Source: Astropecten irregularis (taxonomy: Eukaryota; Echinodermata; Asteroidea; Paxillosida; Astropectinidae). From it: DNA of 64,000 bases. Under the pieces are notes generated by a model that searched no databases, was not told the origin of the DNA, and saw only the letters and a list, made by a program, of their open reading frames with translations. The stretch is taken from contig OZ020250.1 in the NCBI GenBank assembly GCA_963971285.1, positions 8,416,499-8,480,498 on the forward strand, given 5' to 3'. The position numbers and the translations under genes are program-made. Below are positions 32,894 through 44,413 of this stretch, piece by piece; positions within the stretch are counted from its first letter, which is position 1; every line of letters begins with the position of its first letter.

Positions 32894-33032
32894 AAAAGTG
32901 AACAAAGAAACATTGACTGGAGCGGGATTCGTACCGGCGACCTCCTGAACTCCGTACAGGCGCTCTGCCAACTGAGCCATCCAGTCCTACGTTGGTGGTG
33001 ACCCCAATAGTCAATTTTTCTTTGTTCACTTT
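32894..33032. repeat. Inverted repeat enclosing the tRNA-like sequence
   Basis: AAAGTGAACAAAGAAACATT (about 32895-32914) and its near-complement at 33009-33032 (AGTCAATTTTTCTTTGTTCA) flank the tRNA-like segment. The right arm is separated from it by about 22 bases. One or two mismatches are seen over 23 bases. Confidence 0.65.
32915..32986 (-). tRNA. tRNA-like sequence, probably pseudogene or SINE head
   Basis: Minus strand, 72 nt. The acceptor stem GACTGGA/TCCAGTC is a perfect 7 bp. The D arm is GCTC-AGTTGGCA-GAGC. The anticodon stem CCTGT/TCAGG has one mismatch, and the loop ACGGAGT lacks the usual U33 (GGA at the anticodon position). The T arm GCCGG-TACGAAT-CCCGC has one stem mismatch, and the loop reads TAC where TTC is expected. 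A and B box patterns are present. The faults argue against a working tRNA. It was not possible to assign an amino acid safely. Confidence 0.5.
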
Positions 33033-33412
33033 CCAATTACTTTAAATCAGTCAGTTTTCCTTGTGGTTATTTGATAATTATATTTATTTATTTATTTATT
33101 ATAAGTAACATAGCTTTTTGTGCTTATGCTTTAAATACTTTTTAGAATACTATCTTCGCTTTTGCTTTTCCTTTTCCCTTCGGAATGTTCTATTCTTTTT
33201 AATATCATATTTAATATTTGTCCCTTTTTGTCTTTTGTAATTTGTTGTCTATTTTCATATGCTTTTAATGTAAATTTTTTTAATTATGTCTTATAATGTT
33301 AATGTCTTTAACTTTCACCTTTCTAATGTTTTTAATTGTTCAATGGGACCCATGGGAGAGTAGTTTTGGTAACTGAATGCGTTCCCCAGTATAGCTAAGA
33401 AATAAATAAATT

Positions 33413-33596
33413 GCAGCATATCTCCAGAACGACAAATGCTTTAGTAATCATTCTTTGTGTAAAATCTTGCATCATGTACATAAGTATGCTGCCATAAAAC
33501 TGACCGTGATGTCATCATGATGTCATCAGAGCTTATAAAGTTGATCAAATAGGCCAAAACAGCTCCGTGTTTGTACACGAACACTTAAATGTCTGG
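33413..33596 (+). mobile_element. HINE family 2, 3' end
   Basis: One tandem unit (GCAGCATATCTCCAGAACG ... GATGTCATCATGATGTCATC) is followed by a decayed arm (CCAAAACAGC), the hairpin GTGTTTGT-ACACGAACAC (33567-33584), TTAAATGT and CTGG (33593-33596), then T. CTGG in place of CTAG still fits the CTRR pattern. Confidence 0.65.
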
Positions 33597-33611
33597 TTAG
33601 TTGTTGGGACA

Positions 33612-34362
33612 GTGCTGGTGTCGGAACAGATATTGTTTTCGCTCGGATTTTCCACTGTTATTAGCTGTTCCGACATTGCCGATGTCGGAACAATAATTGT
33701 ACGAAAGTGGACTTAATATCTACTATTTAAGGCCGGATTGTAAATCTTGTGCATAAGAATAGTAAGAATAAAACATTTCAGCTCTATAACTATTACCATT
33801 ATCACGTTATGGCCTTGAAAAAATGCACGATGACACGTTTTCGCGACTCGGCCGTGGGCGGAGCTAAAAAGGGGGGTTTTGAGCAAATTTCTGTATCTCA
33901 AAAACGCTAAGGCCCATGAAGGTTATTAGCTGTAGGTTTAGTTTTCGTGCTGGTTTTTAGCTGTTCCGACATTGCCGATGTCGGAACAGGTATTGTTTTC
34001 GTTCGAATTTTTCACTATTATTATTCTTTATCGTCCAGATTTTGTTTATTGTTTATCTCTTCTTAGCTTCTTCCGATCAGCTAAGATGAGGTATCTTCTG
34101 AAAGCTTTTTAGCTAAGGATCATTCTGACACAGAGTTGTAAACATTCTTAATTGATTAGCCAAGTTACAGTCATTTGAATAATTAATTAGTATTATAGTA
34201 AATTTTGTTCGCAGCGTATCTCGAGAACGACAAATGCTACGGACATGATTCTTTTTGCAAAAAGCTTGGTTATATCATGTGTTGTGCATGCTGCCACGAA
34301 AATGACCGTGACGTCACTATGAAGTCATGATGACGTCATCGAAGTCTAAATTTGTGATTCCT
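33612..34362 (+). mobile_element. HINE family 2, stacked 5' ends and body
   Basis: Three successive 5' ends are seen. The first is a half hairpin (GTCGGAACAGATATTGTTTTC, near 33620). The second is a full hairpin at 33666-33692 (TGTTCCGACAT, loop, ATGTCGGAACA). The third is at 33961-33989, followed by GTATTGTTTTCGTTCG. The body after 34000 includes one tandem unit (34210-34345). No 3' hairpin is present, so the last copy is truncated. Confidence 0.6.
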
Positions 34363-34711
34363 ATTTAAAGATAGGTAATTTGTTGATTTTTTCCACGGAT
34401 ATTTCTAAAATTTACTAAAAAATCATTTGTCGGAGAATGTTACATTGAGATTGGAGTTACTGATAGAATTGCTACGTGAAACATTAAAAACTGACTGATA
34501 CACCTTTTAGGCCTTATAAAAACTAGATGACGCACCCGTGTACAAACCAATGGGAGCTATATCCGCGCATGCAGGACGCAGCCATTGAAGGAAGGTAAAA
34601 ATTGAACCTAAACATCCAAGCGTCTTTCTAATGGAGATCAATGCTTATTACAACGATCGCGTACCCGCGCGGTACACAGTGCCGGCCGTTACGCGATGCA
34701 CCAGAAACATG

Positions 34712-34941
34712 ATGGAACGCCGTAGCTATAATCGGTGGCTTAGATTGTTTGTCGGTAAATTCCATCATTAAATTCGCAAATTTCATCATTTTAATTGCCG
34801 TTTTGTCATTCCGGTCGCCAATTCAATCATTCAGTTTGTCATTCTGTCATTCTGTTCGCAAATTCCATCATACAATTTGGCAAATTGCATGATGGAATTA
34901 CCGAAGCAAACAATCTAAAGAAGATAGGTACGGCGTTCCAT
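34712..34941. repeat. Foldback element, ~230 bp
   Basis: Inverted arms contain ATGGAACGCCGTA, TTAGATTGTTTG, CGGTAA and TTCCATCAT, with complements at 34875-34941. The centre is made of TCATTC and CAAATT-like short repeats. No coding content. Confidence 0.6.
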
Positions 34942-34998
34942 AAAAACGGATTCGAAAAATACCTTTTAAAAATGGCGCCTAAAGACGCGTCCCCGAGC

Positions 34999-35035
34999 CA
35001 CGGACGTATATAAAAAAACCTGGACCCTCAACGCA
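34999..35035 (+). repeat. Left TIR of the P-like transposon
   Basis: 37 bases, exact reverse complement of 41463-41499. It contains a TATAAA-like run that might also serve the transposase promoter. Confidence 0.95.
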
Positions 35036-35331
35036 GCCAATCAGCACGCGTCAAGCGGTGAAGTCGTCGCTAAAGAGCGGCGGCCATTTTAGCGTGCCAA
35101 ACAAGCGCGAAATTTAAAGGTCCAAAATATTGCATAATATTGATGTACGTACGTGTTCGTCACTCGTTGATCGCGTCAGCTATAGACAGAAATATTGTCA
35201 AGACAAGCTATTCTTAGGAATACTTAATATAATAATAATACAGCCAGGGTTATTTCCACGTCGTGAGTCATAAACGAGTTTCTCGTAATAAAAGGAAGTA
35301 AGGAAAAGAACAGGACTTAAGGAGGAAAATC

Positions 35332-38300
35332 ATGCCGCAGTGTTCAGCATTTGGATGCAACAACCGCTCCGGTAAAGGGCTGCCCTTTACGTTTCATCGG
35401 TGGGTTATCGCATTAATATTATAAAATCGTGATTCTCATAATTTTACGGTGAACTGTATAGTAGTACAGTGTCCTCTTTCAATGCGTAGACGAAAACAAA
35501 AATGGAAAATGGGCATAAAAATATGACTAAAGACAGGCTCAAAAGCGATAGGCCTAGGCCAAACTTAGGCAGTAAGGCTTAACTATTAATGTAACTAACT
35601 GTTAGGCCTAGGGCTAGGCCATGTACTTTTTTTGTAGACCTAGCCCTAGGCTAATTGGGTTGTCATGATCATAGAGCTCTGTCATGATTAAGCATTTCGA
35701 GATTTTTGGCCATGGTGTATGCATTTTGCAGTAAGACATGGATTTTGCAGGTTTTGATTTGTTCATTGTTTTTGACATTAGAGTAGACCTTGGCCAGTAT
35801 TTATTTGAGAAATCTGCTACCATAAAGTTTAACACAAATAGGGTTTTAGCCTTTGAGAAAGATCCTGCTAGGATCGAAACGCGTCAGGTCCTTCTAACTT
35901 TAAGCATTTGATATAATTTCAGGTCATTTTGGCTGATGAGCAGTTTGCAACAGTTTATTACTTGTATTGACAAATAGGGGTCATAAAAAGGCATCAGAGA
36001 AAATATTGCCGGAGGTTGAAAAATTTTGGAGGAAATTCTTTTTTTTTGCCTAAGCTAAGGCTAAGCCTTCATACAGCCCAGGTATACAGATCATATCATA
36101 ATAAAGAATTTTCCAGTCTTGTTCAAAAACACATGGTGACAAAAGGTATTTGTTAATGAGTAAGGAGAACTTTTCTTTTATTCTGTCACAAACTTAATTG
36201 TACAATTATTGCCTTGTATTTACAAATTAAGGCCAAAGTGATTTAAAAAACAACTAACTAGGCAACAAAACAATACAACTATACAAGTGAATGAAATAAT
36301 TATATTGCACTAATTCAATTTGACAAAAATGGAACATATTTGTTCCTAATTTAAGGGCTATTACATAAGCATATAGAGTGTAATGTGCCAAAATGTGTTT
36401 GTAACTTCCACAGTAGAAGAGTGAAATGGGGAGGGGAGAAGAGTGATCAGGACTTTGAAAAAAAAATTCAATTTACTTTATTGTAGATCAGGATAGACAA
36501 CAAAAAATTAGGAACATAATGAGGATCTTATCAAACAAACTGCAATGCTAATACAAACGTGTATGTACCTAGCAAATTAAAAACATTTTAAAAAGCTGCA
36601 TCCTCTTTGAGTGACCCCCAAAATAATGTTCACTTTTCAATCAATAACAAAAATAGGTTGTACCTTATAATTGATGCTCAAAATGAATCAAATACACGTA
36701 GGCCTACATTTGTTGGTGCTGCATACAGGTTTCCAAAGGACAAAGAGCTATGCTGCAAATGGACTGTAGCACTGCGAAGACTGTCATTCAAGCCAACGCC
36801 TGGTGTAACAGTAGTATGCAGTGTTCACTTTAATGAGAACGACTTTGACAGGACAGGTCAAACAGTGCGCCTCAGGCCTAATGCTGTGCCAAGTATCTTT
36901 CCAGGCTTTCCCGACCATCTACAGAAGGTTAGTATTAACGTTCCAATCTTAGTCAGGTTAAGAATGAAAAATATAACAATTTACATGTATACTCTGATTT
37001 GAGGTCATTAACATTTATATTCATGAAAATAAATGGACGGTTGTTAACTTGTTGCACTCATTTTATTCATCTTTTCCACTCAAGAGTTCTCATTTCCTTT
37101 CACATTTTTGCTTGTTTTCACTCTATTGTAGGAACCTAAGCCCCCGAGAAAACCACCAGCACCAAGACTGCCCCTAGCTGCTCTCAATTCAACAAAAAAA
37201 TGTGATGCTCAAAGCAACCCAAGATCTTCTACAGTCACACCCAGTACATCAAGTGATCATCCCTATGCTCTCACATCCAGCCCAATGACACTCAAAAGGA
37301 AAATTGACCATCTGAAGACAACTTTGGAGTCCTGTAAAAAAAAACTGAAATGCAGCCAACAACATAGCCGACGCCTGAAGAAAAAGGTTGAGTCACTGTC
37401 ATCGGTTGTTGAGGAGTTGAAAGACAAAGGGATGGTGTCTGAAAACTGTGGGCAAATTCTCGATGCCACATTGTCTTCTGAGGTACCAAAAGCTGTCATG
37501 AGTAGACTGTTAAAGTACAATTGCACTGGTACACATACCCGAGAGGAGTACCCTCCCATGCTGAAAGCATTTGCTTTGACCCTGCACTTTTATTCTGCAA
37601 AAGCATACGAGTATGTTCGAGCCACCTTTGATCTTGCCTTACCAAGTTCATCCACAATAAGAAAGTGGTACAGTGCAATTGATGGATCCCCTGGATTCAG
37701 TGAAGTTGTATTCAAGGCTCTAGAGGCCAGATTTCAGGCAGAAAAGGAGGAAGGCAAAGAAACCCTCTGCGCACTAAAGCTTGATGAGATGTCAATCATG
37801 AAGTCGGTTGAAATGTGTGGAGAAAAAATCATGGGGTATGTGGACACTGGCAATGGAGTAGAGGATGACAGTCTTCCTCTAGCGACTAATGCCTTGGTGT
37901 TCATGTTGGTGGCCATTAATGGAAGCTGGAAGGTTCCTGTTGCCCATTTCATGATTAAAAGTTTGACAGGCAAAGAGCAAGCAAATCTTGTAACTCAGTG
38001 CCTCTTGAAATTGCACGACATAGGAGTGCCTGTTATTTCCCTCACCTGTGATGGACCCTCGGCACATATTACCATGCTGAATGAGCTGGGTGCAAGCATA
38101 TGTCCAGGAAACATGAATTCATCATTCACCCACCCTGCAAATCCTGGCCAGAAAGTTTGGGCTATGCTGGATGCTTGCCATATGCTGAAATTGGCAAGGA
38201 ACTGCCTAGGGACCTTGAAAAAGCTGAAGGATGGAGATAATCGACCAATTGAATGGAAGTACATTCAGAGATTGCATGATATCCAGAACAGGGAGGGGTT

Positions 38301-39591
38301 GCGGTTAGGAAACAAACTCCGTCAAAAGCACATAGGATGGCAAAAAAACGTGATGAAGGTGGACACGGCGGCACAGACTTTGAGTGCAAGTGTAGCAGAT
38401 GCCATTAAGTACTGCCGTGAGAGTCTGAAATTGCCAGAGTTTCAAGGAAGTGAGGGAACATGTCACTTCATTGAGATATTGGACCATCTCTTTGATATCC
38501 TGAACTCCAGAAACCCACTAGCAAGGAATTACAAGGCACCACTCAAGTATGGTCGTGAAAGGTTGTTTCTGCCATTCTTAAATTCTGCATACAACTACCT
38601 TGCTACAATCACAGATAGTACTAATAAGAAGGTTATGACTTCGACGCGCCACAAGACATCATTCATAGGCTTTATGGCATGCATCATGAGTGTGAAAAAT
38701 ATCTACACAACGTATGTTCAGGCAGCAAATTCGCCACTGAAGTACCTGCTAACATACAAGCTAAGTCAGGATCACATTGAACTATTCTTTGGTGCAATTC
38801 GCTTGTCATGTGGCTCCAATAACAATCCGACTGTACGACAGTTTACATCTGCATACAAGCGTCTCCTGATGCGGCATGATGTGAAAACTAACAAGGGGAA
38901 CTGTTCACCTCAGGATGCCACAAGGATTCTTGCAGCAGCATCTTTCAAGAATATAGTGAAGCAGGCTGTTCCCGATGAAAGTCACGACATGCTGGTAGCA
39001 AGACGGTATAACTTGGAGCTGCAACCACCAGTGACTGATGATCATGACTATGCAGATATTCCCAATGTTCCTGCCCTGTCTGCTTTCGTCGAATCCTGTG
39101 TGGGATACATCGCTGGTTACGTTGTCAAGATGGTGAAGCGGACCCTGAAATGTACAGAATGTTTAGATGCATTAACCACTGGTAGCATCAGTGAGGATCC
39201 CTCACCCTCATACTCCCTCATCAAAACGAAAAACAGAGGTGGTCTCATCATCCCAGCATACAGTGTGGTGAAGGTATGTGAGGCAACTGAGCGCTACATA
39301 AAAAGGCTCTTGATCACCACAGACGGAAAAATGCCAACGCAATCTGGAGTAAAGAGTGCCATCTCTACTTCTGTCTTGTCTGAAGTGGGTGCTATCACAT
39401 TCAAGGATCTTAATGAACATATGCTAGACAATGAGCCAGATAACAACCACATCTTCAGCCTAATATGCTATATATCAAAATGCTATAGCAAAATAAGGCT
39501 TCATCATGCCACCAGGACACAGAATGAGAACCTGCAAAACAATCCAATAAGGAAGAAGCTGACCAAACTGATATTATTTTCAAATCAGTAA
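35332..39591 (+). CDS. P-element/THAP9-like transposase, three exons, 908 codons
   Basis: Exon 1 is 35332-35399, exon 2 is 36729-36927 and exon 3 is 37132-39591. Splice sites are GTGGGT/ACAG and GTTAGT/TGTAG, and phases join cleanly (68 + 199 nt = 89 codons). Residues 1-89 form a complete THAP zinc finger: C4, C9, C53, H56, with W34 and the AVPSIF box at 75-80. A lysine-rich coiled coil follows at about 141-190. The Tnp_P helix-turn-helix region ([16 protein letters not shown]) is near 229. The RNase-H-like catalytic core has acidic residues D307 (KLDEMS), D396 (LTCDG), a [11 protein letters not shown] segment at 436-446, and E639 in [13 protein letters not shown]. It is predicted to be a nuclear DNA-binding protein that excises and inserts this transposon through the flanking TIRs. 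No disabling change was seen. The start is chosen because THAP domains begin within a few residues of the N-terminus. Confidence 0.92.
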
Positions 39592-41400
39592 CCGTACCTC
39601 AACACTGATCAACAGAGATGACACTGGCTTGGTCCTTTTCCTGTAAGTAGCCGATTTGCTGGTATTCTTCCTTGCCTAAATATGATGATTGAAAAGAGCA
39701 AATGTTCAAAAAATTTCAAAATCAAGTTTAGAATATACAAAACAAAATGCACACAAAACAAAAATCTGCTGACAATTTCTTCACAATTTAATGGAATGGT
39801 CCGTCCAATTTGATATTGAAACAAGATGGTGACCAATCCCAATAAGGCAAGAAAAGTGTAGTTCAATTTAGTGGAAATACCGTAATGTAATGACTAATTA
39901 TGGGTTGTGTCAATTATCCCAATATCATGAATAATGATTTCTGAATGTTTATTGTTTAACCATGGTTTATGATTTTTTCAGATCCTATCCTGTACGAACA
40001 CTTCCATGAGTGGCTATCCCTATTCCCTGGCCTTGGCTTGCTTGAGTTAACGTTGAAATGAAAATGAAGGCTGTAACATGGGCATTCTCTGACTCACCCA
40101 TTTCACAAAAGAGGAGTTGGCCATCTTCGAATTTAGGTGAGTAAAATGTTTTTAAAGTGAATTGTAGGTACCAGACTAAACTAGACTAGCCAGACAAGAC
40201 AAAATGCCAGACGGACCGTTTTCAAGTTCGCAACAAGCGTGTAAGAAAATCATATTTTTACTCTGAAATGTTTGCACAAAAGTATCAGGGGTTTTAAGAA
40301 CTCAGGAACATTTGCTGAAAAAGTGAAAAACATCATTTTGGAACAGTAGAAACTATTAAGTTGTTTTTATTTCCTTTATAGCTCAGCCCAGAGTGATGTC
40401 ATTCCAACTCTCCGATATTGGAGCGATGAAAACAAAGCAGCAAGTTGTATGGTTTTAAGACAAAAAGCTGCCAGAATTGTTTAATCCTACTACTACCGTA
40501 CTTCAAAGTAGGATTACTGTCTGAGGAAAAACTAGGACTCGACAATTAAAGTCGTACAGAACACGATTTCTGCTTCTTGACAAAAATATTTCGGAAAACA
40601 ATTCTCGACGATGGACGGTTTGTGCGTGATTTGTCTGTAGCTTGCACCATCTACATGTTGGTTTTCATCGGTTGTCAAGTTCATGAGAATAAAACTTAAA
40701 AGTACCCAGATGTCCGAGCGGATCTAACTTTATAGCCTATAACGTTAGGTATCGTACCTGAGACTACAGCATTTCCGGCTTAATCATACTAGTATTAGTA
40801 GGCCCCCCTATTACGAGTAGGCCTATAGTTAATCATTAACAATCTTTCCCACCTCGTTTGACCTTGGACAGGCAGTCAATCAATGACAAATCAAATAATC
40901 TATTATATTAGGCCTAACTAACGTTAGTATTATTAAACTGTAAAGTCCTTTTTTATGCTTTTTCGTGACTTGTCACGAAGTGCTCTTTCGTTTATTTCCC
41001 TGAGAAAATGGCCAAAGTCCAAGCCTAATTCACTAACCTGGCCTGTGCTTGAAGTTGTAGTTGGTTGAAGGAAACCTCCATGGTTGAACAATGAGAAACC
41101 GTCGTAAAGTTCTGTAGTTTGGCCGTGTTCTATTCCCGTTTCACTGGAACTTCTCAGCGACCATTCATGTCATGCGTCCGTTTATTGGGCTGGCGTGGCC
41201 GTTGTCACCCGGGTGTGAAAAATTGTCCTCAAATTGGTATTTCTGTGGCTGACCAAAGAGAAACTGGCATCATATGCACGCATTTATTTTTGACCCAAAC
41301 TCTTCGGTATGTAGATTCCGAAATTATTGAGTTTACAGATAAAAAAAACGGAAAATGTGGCCGAACATCCACATTCTTCCATAGGGTTACGTGTGTTTGT
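39592..41400 (+). other. Non-coding right part of the P-like transposon
   Basis: AT-rich DNA between the transposase stop and the subterminal inverted block. An open frame at 41119-41406 has no recognisable domain. No further THAP9-type exon was identified. Confidence 0.5.
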
Positions 41401-41462
41401 TTTTAAATTTAGAGCACGCCAAGATGGCCGCCACGCTACTCCGGCGACTTCAGCCAATCAGA

Positions 41463-41499
41463 TGCGTTGAGGGTCCAGGTTTTTTTATATACGTCCGTG
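41463..41499 (-). repeat. Right TIR of the P-like transposon
   Basis: 37 bases, exact reverse complement of 34999-35035. Confidence 0.95.
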
Positions 41500-41616
41500 C
41501 CCCGAGCAGGCAATGCGACATCTAGTTTTTATTATATCTATGCTTAAATACCTCAAACAGACAGAGTATAAACTCCCGCTTTGTGTGACGTCTCGTGACC
41601 ATGGCTTGAGATACTA

Positions 41617-42715
41617 AGGGTGCATTCGTTTAGCTCCCCCGGGTCTAGACTGGTTCCCGTCCCAATACATAAAATATATAGGGACAGGTAGCTAGTAGTA
41701 AATGAAGGCTCCTGATTGGGTCAGCTCTGCGCATGCGCACAAAAGTGTTTCTATTTATAGATATGGTGTTTACAACTTTTGGTCACAAAATCAAAAATAG
41801 ATGGATCGAAGGTCAAGGTCATACCTAGTTATTTATGCTCAGTCACCGCTGGTCGTCTAGTAATTATTACAGTATTTATGCCTGGTCAAAAATCCCTCCA
41901 AAAATCGCAGGATCGAAGGCAATAGACTGGTTCCCATCTTAATAATCAATAAATTTTGTAAAAGTGACAGACACAGACGTCAGGAGACAAGGGAGACAAC
42001 GGACCACTCTATACTCGTAACTGTATGAATACAATGTTTTGGGTCTGGGAATCAGACTTAATGAACCCCGTTGCATTATGGGCTCATTAACATAGGAGTG
42101 GAGGAATACACGGGTTTACACTTCCAAAAGTGCGCATGCGTGATAGTGCCTCGTTTCGAAGTCGCGATAAAAACCGCAGAAGTGTAAACACGTGTATTGT
42201 CTTCGACAATGGACGGGCTTACACTTCGGAAAGTGCGCATGCGTAGAAGTGCCTCGTTTTGAAGTTGCGATAAAATCCAAGATGGCCTCCGAAGTGTAAA
42301 CCCGTGTATACACGGGTTTACACTTCCAAAAGTGCGCATGCGTGATAGTGCCTCGTTTCGAAGTCGCGATAAAAACCGCAGAAGTGTAAACACGTGTATT
42401 GTCTTCGACAATGGACGGGCTTACACTTCGAAAAGTGCGCATGCGTAGAAGTGCCTCGTTTTGAAGTTGCGATAAAATCCAAGATGGCCTCCGAAGTGTA
42501 AACCCGTGTATTCTGACACTATTCATTACCCGCTACCGGTCCCTACATTCGAGTGACGATAGACGTCAGGAGACTACTGTAGGGAACGGGAACCAGTCTA
42601 CCCCGGGTCAGCCTTTACTGGGAATGGTCGTGCTATACTGCACAAAACAATTCAAGCGAGAGAATGGGGACGAGGTTGACTGGTGTCGACCCGGGGGAAC
42701 TAAACGAATGCACCC
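41617..42715. mobile_element. Non-autonomous DNA transposon with GGGTGCATTCG ends
   Basis: AGGGTGCATTCGTTTAG then CTCCCCCGGGTC (41617-41645) pairs with 42688-42715 with one mismatch. A second inverted pair lies inside: TAGACTGGTTCCCGT near 41645 against ACGGGAACCAGTCTA near 42588. The interior holds a four-copy mini-hairpin array. No exact target duplication was found. Confidence 0.7.
42108..42510. repeat. Tandem duplication of paired mini-hairpin units
   Basis: Two ~202-bp copies (42108-42309, 42310-42510) differ at one or two bases. Each contains two related ~90-bp units bounded by inverted ACACGGGTTTACACTTC-type ends and sharing AAGTGCGCATGCGT and GTGCCTCGTTT-GAAGT-GCGATAAAA. The units are separated by ATTGTCTTCGACAATGG. 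Open frames on the minus strand follow from the repeat. Confidence 0.8.
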
Positions 42716-42789
42716 TATGATACACGTAGATCGACATCGGGGTCGATAGAAGCACGGCAATAGCGCCACCAAGTATTTTAACTTGACGT

Positions 42790-43412
42790 CATGAAATGGC
42801 TGAATTTTGTTTGCAGCATATCTCGAGAACGACAAATGCTATATGGTAATGATTCTTTTTGAAAAAGCTTTGTTAGATCCTGAAGATGTGCATGCGACTG
42901 TGAAAATAAGTGTGATGTCATAATGACGTCATAAAAAAGCTAAATTTTATTTCATATCGTAAAGAATGTCTGATCGTCATGAAACTTAGTAGGTGTTAAG
43001 TCTGTGCTACCCCAAGAATGTTTTAGAGATGACGTTGTTATGACGACGTTAGAATTAAATTCTTAATTAATTAAGCACGTGACAACTCATTTGAATTCCA
43101 TTTCATTAGTAAATTTTGTTTGCAGCATATCTCGAGAACAACAAATGCTATTGCAATGATTCTTTTTGTCAAAGCTTGGTTACATCTTGTAGTTGTACAT
43201 GCTGCTATGAAAATGAACATGACGTTATCATGTCATCAAAAGGCTGATTTTTGTTTGAAGCATATCTTGTGAACAACAAATGCTATGGAGATAATTCTTT
43301 TTGCAAAAGCTTTCTTAGATCCTCTAGGTAGCATGCTGTTTTCAAAATGAGCGTGACGTCATCGTGACGTCTTCCGAGCTTATAAAGCTGATCAAATAAA
43401 GTCGGAACAGCT
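42790..43412 (+). mobile_element. HINE family 2 body with 3' arm, end destroyed
   Basis: Four ~137-bp tandem units (GCAGCATATCTCGAGAACGA ... GACGTCATAATGACGTCAT) are followed by the 3' arm GTCGGAACAGC at 43401-43411. The expected hairpin is cut after GTGTT, where sequence of the TTAA-target MITE family (TATACGTAAATCTGTGA) takes over. Confidence 0.65.
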
Positions 43413-43479
43413 CCGTGTTATACGTAAATCTGTGAAAATTTCTGTTAAATTATTTCGTTAAATTTTCTTTATTAAATAT

Positions 43480-43900
43480 CACTGCAACCACCCTTTAAGT
43501 GACTATTAAACAATTCCTCCATGTATTAAAATACCGAAATGTAGAAATCTTCGCAGATTTACCTATAACTTTCATACAGAGTCTAAAGATAGTGAGGGTA
43601 GAAACATATCCTACCGTTAGCATTTGTTCGGCCTGAAATGCTGTTTTTATCCAGAAAAGAGTAAAACAAATGACCCAAAACAGTTTTGATCTTTTAAATA
43701 TCAAAAATAGTGGTGAAAAGATTTTGTAATACCGATCAAACGATCAAAAATAAAATAGAAAAGATTTAAGAACAGTGGCTGTTTTTCACTGTTTTCTCAA
43801 AAAGTGGGCACAGATGACTGTTACTGTATCTTCCTTGATTTGTTTGCCCCTGAATCTGCATTTTAAACATTAACCAAACTTACCTATAACTTGTGCATTG
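43480..43900 (-). mobile_element. Degraded TTAA-target MITE
   Basis: It shares with the complete copies CAGATTTAC-TATAACTT, GTAGAAACATA, GGCCTGAAATG and ACTGTTTTCTCAAAAAGTGG, in reverse order. The ends are decayed. Confidence 0.45.
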
Positions 43901-44073
43901 AAACAAGGTCCCAAAACAGTACAGTGCATAATGACGGCTAGCTACGGTAAGCTGGAATTGCGTTCATAGGTTCCATATTACTGATCAGAATTTATCTCGG
44001 AAACACAGAATGTTTTCATGGTAGCCTGGAATTCAACGATAGAATATCTAGAAAACTTTGAATTAAATGTTAA

Positions 44074-44413
44074 AGGTAATATCTTTAGAAGAAATACAGA
44101 TTCATGGGCAAAAAATAATATCAAGGAAAATACAGTCATCTGTGACAATTTCAGTTCCATACAGTGCCTACTTTTTTAGAAAACAGTGCAAAACGGCCAC
44201 AGTATTTCTTAAGTCTTAACACTTTTATTTTTTATCTTTAAAAGATCAAAAATAAATTTGGTCACTGGTTTTACTCTTTTCTGGTTAAAAACAGCATTTC
44301 AGGCAGAACATGTTTAACGGTTTGTCTTTACCATCACCATCTTTATACCCTGTAAGTTGTACGTAAATCTATGAAGATTTCTGTTTCGGTATGCTACCAA
44401 TGTATGATACTAC
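44074..44413 (+). mobile_element. TTAA-target MITE, right end damaged
   Basis: It starts after TTAA (44070-44073) with AGGTAATATCTTTAG. The interior is shared with the 45.2 and 47.8 kb copies. It ends in ATGTATGATACTAC without the final CT-TTAA. A partial reversed copy follows at about 44557-44765. Confidence 0.6.

Larger units (their letters stand above)
34999..41499 (+). mobile_element. P-element-like (THAP9-type) DNA transposon, apparently intact, 6501 bp
   Basis: Perfect 37-bp terminal inverted repeats (34999-35035 and 41463-41499, starting CACGGACGTATATAAA) are flanked by the 8-mer CCCCGAGC at 34991-34998 and 41500-41507, as expected for P elements. Internal inverted blocks GCGGCCAT-TT-GCGTGC lie at 35080-35097 and in reverse at 41410-41430. 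Inside is a three-exon transposase gene without stops or shifts. Perfect TIRs and target duplication imply a recent insertion. Confidence 0.93.
34518..41530. mobile_element. Possible older element split by the P transposon
   Basis: ATAAAAACTAGATG-CGCA at 34516-34533 and its complement at 41512-41532 form an 18-bp inverted pair just outside the P-like transposon. Removing the transposon would leave a ~510-bp element. No target duplication was identified, so this is tentative. Confidence 0.4.

Noticed and set aside
32756..32980. 74-codon frame beginning MAQLAERLYG
   Set aside because: This is the translation of a tRNA-like sequence, a well-known annotation artefact.
35856..35900. GATCCTGCTAGGATCGAAACG as a hammerhead core
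   Set aside because: The stem and GAAAC are present, but the required CTGATGA upstream is CTTTGAG. It is also inside a P-transposon intron.
41119..41406. 95-codon plus frame at the right of the P-like transposon as an additional transposase exon
   Set aside because: It has no similarity to THAP9/P-type sequence, and the main frame already has a full C-terminus.
42076..42526. Overlapping minus-strand frames of 111 and 136 codons
   Set aside because: They repeat because the DNA is a tandem of mini-hairpins. There is no protein signature.
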